A stretch of 64,000 nucleotides of DNA, from NCBI RefSeq assembly GCF_035582795.1, contig NC_134365.1:128255577-128319576 (forward strand), read 5' to 3'. Made by a program: the position numbers and the translations under genes. The stretch's first letter is position 1. Every line of letters starts with the position of its first letter. Below are positions 55,414 through 64,000 of the stretch, piece after piece. The notes under the pieces were generated by a model. That model was given only the letters and a program-made list of their open reading frames with translations, was not told the DNA's origin and did not search any database. The DNA comes from Mycteria americana (lineage: Eukaryota > Chordata > Aves > Ciconiiformes > Ciconiidae).

Positions 55414-57126
55414 TAACCCTCCCCTGATGCATCTGGTTCAAAAACCTCCTCACCGGATTAACGAACCTGCTGGTAGAGACGCTCTTTCACCACTTTGTCA
55501 GATGGATCTTACCCTAGCCTGTCAGGCCTTTTCCCTCAAAGGTTCCTAGGACCACAAAACCCAAAGCCCTGCTGTGACACCAGCTGTTGGCCAGCAGCAT
55601 TTGTCTACCATCCCCAAGCCCTTCCCCTTCAGAAGGAGCCGGGAGACCACCCCATGCCCTTCTCCCTTGCCATCAGAGCTCTGGAGTCATTCTGGATATG
55701 CGTAAGGTCACCCTGGCAGCATCACATGGACGAGCAGCAAAAGGTAATAGCCCGAGGGCAAGACAAGCCTTTGCAGTCTCTCCACAGCATCCTGAATCTG
55801 ATCACCTGGCAAGAAACAAAGCTCCTGAGGTGCCAAGTCAGGTTGGCAGATGGTGCCTGTATCCTGCACAGGGGGAGTCTCCAACCACTGCCACTTCTCT
55901 CCTCCTCTTGGTGCAGGTACTTGGTTCATGCTCAGCTGGCTCTGATGCCTCCCTGATAGATCTCGTTTCTGCTTGCCTGTTCCCAGGCAATTGCACATCT
56001 GCATGTGGAGATTAGCTACAGACCTGGGACCTACCAGGAGCACAACAGGAAGGCAAGATACAGAGTTTGAGATACTATTAGCCTATTAATGGGATAACAC
56101 TAATGGCTACTTCTGCATGTCTGCTACTATTCTTTAGTACAGCTTAGGTTGTCACCAGATTCATAGAAAAAATGCCAGTAACATTTCGTTTGGGCCATTT
56201 CTTGAACTGCTGCACTGGCAAATCTGGAGTCCCATTGCTCACCTAGTTGAGCTCAGCTGATGATGGCAAAGATGGAAACCTTGTTAGGGGCAGGCCTAAG
56301 TGAATTTAATGCTCTAATGCTCTTCACTGGGAATGGAGGGGTCTTTCTGGAAAGGGGGGAGGCCATGGGTACAGGGATTGAAGCAGGCTGAAAATAAACA
56401 CCTAAGTGGGTAACTTTAACCTACAGGCCAAAAGCAACCTGTCTTCTGTTATCTCGTGGGAAACTACCATGACGTAGTTTTATCTGATTGCTATGTGCAG
56501 CCTGGATGCTTTAGCTAAAAAAATTCTCAGATGAATGATTTTACCTTTGATAACACGGTACCAGTGAGAAGCTTTTGGAGCCCTAGTCATGACTGCTCCA
56601 GAAGGAAAAAGTTGCCAGTGCTATGGAAGATAAGTATGGAAATAAGCAATCCAATGCAAAATCATACTGTTCAAGGTTGGGCTTTTACTTAAGGCAAAAT
56701 ATAATCACAGCTTTAATATTCATAATATGGATATACACAGTTTGTTCTGCCACAATGAAGCTTAGTATTATCACTGCTTTTAAAAAGCTATAAAATCTAG
56801 TTTCTATCATAATCTACAATACAAAACTAATACAATAAACACATTCTGAAAGATCACAGTGTTTAAAACATCAGAAGAGCAGGGGTCCTGCTTTTAAACA
56901 ATAAGGTGCATTTCTAAAGAATCAAATCAGTCTTGATTCTATAGGGCCTGTACCATATTATGGCTGCAAATGGCTATTACACTGAGAAACCAATCTAGGG
57001 TGCGGCATGTACTCAAGAAACGAACACCGTATGTTGGAAAATATTGAATAATCAAGTGTCACCAACACAAACTAGACATGAAATAACAGCCTTTGTTAGT
57101 AATGCCATTTAAGCTCCCTGTACTTT
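55414..57126. other. Intergenic upstream of XK, no gene seen
   Basis: In human the neighbour upstream of XK is LANCL3. I looked for its conserved C-terminus on the minus strand and did not find it. Open frames near 55495-56043 overlap on both strands and look non-coding. Confidence 0.45.
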
Positions 57127-57415
57127 TTATTGGTATTGGCATTCACATATATTGCAGACATATTGAGGGAAAATGGGAATAAAACAGCTATCAAAAGGGC
57201 CCTGCATATGCAAACACCTGTGCTTTCCTCTTACTCTACGAACAAGCCTTACTAACTCCATGGGACTCCTGTGTGGAGGAAAGTTTGCAGGCTTGGGGCC
57301 CAGAATGATGCAGTTTTGCCCCCATTTCACACCTGTGGAAGGACCTAACCTTGCATGCCTGCAATCAGGTGGAGATTCACCATTGACATCAGCAGGTGGC
57401 ATATCAGGCCCTTAA
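57127..57415 (-). repeat. Possible ancient interspersed repeat relic
   Basis: On the minus strand the stretch starts GGGCCTGATATGCCACC and includes CTGATGTCAATGGTGAATC. This recalls an old palindromic amniote repeat with GGGCCTGAT ends. Another GGGCCTGATTC word lies near 59981. The assignment is weak. Confidence 0.3.

Positions 57416-64000
<6,585 letters not shown>

Overview
This is vertebrate nuclear DNA, almost certainly from a bird. Coding sequence is split into short exons with GT..AG introns. There is a CR1 retrotransposon tail ending in the ATTCTATG-type repeat typical of birds. Near the left end sits an LTR family of a kind I recognise as common in bird genomes. No bacterial-style operon, CRISPR array, tRNA or rRNA gene was seen.

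Two genes are present, both on the minus strand and both complete. CYBB (NOX2, gp91phox) has 13 coding exons between 26458 and 6203. XK has 3 coding exons between 54868 and 41571. I rebuilt both exon by exon from splice sites and reading phase. CYBB sums to 1713 coding bases (570 residues plus stop), and XK to 1332 bases (443 residues plus stop). The order, XK upstream of CYBB on the same strand, matches human Xp21.1. In birds this block is autosomal, so the window keeps an ancient gene neighbourhood in compact form: about 15 kb lies between the XK stop codon and the CYBB start codon.

Layout from left to right: 1-5840 is gene-poor and holds one solo LTR nested inside another of the same family in the opposite direction (662-1827). 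5841-6202 is probable CYBB 3' UTR. 6203-26458 is CYBB. 26459-26700 is the CYBB proximal promoter, with a PU.1/ETS-type site. 26701-40300 is intergenic, with an isolated CpG-dense patch near 30.8-31.1 kb and a 29-bp perfect hairpin at 35.5 kb. 40300-41570 is probable XK 3' UTR. 41571-54868 is XK, whose first exon lies in a CpG island. 55.1-64 kb is intergenic, with a CR1 fragment close to the XK promoter.

The two products are not known to share a pathway. CYBB is the catalytic core of the phagocyte superoxide-producing oxidase. XK is a multi-pass membrane protein that partners Kell and VPS13A. Their adjacency is known medically because one human deletion can remove both. The most useful observations are the nested LTRs with both target-site duplications readable, a shifted N-glycosylation pattern in NOX2, a 4-nt tandem splice donor at XK exon 1, the perfect hairpin and the orphan CpG patch. 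I did not find a wholly new system here.
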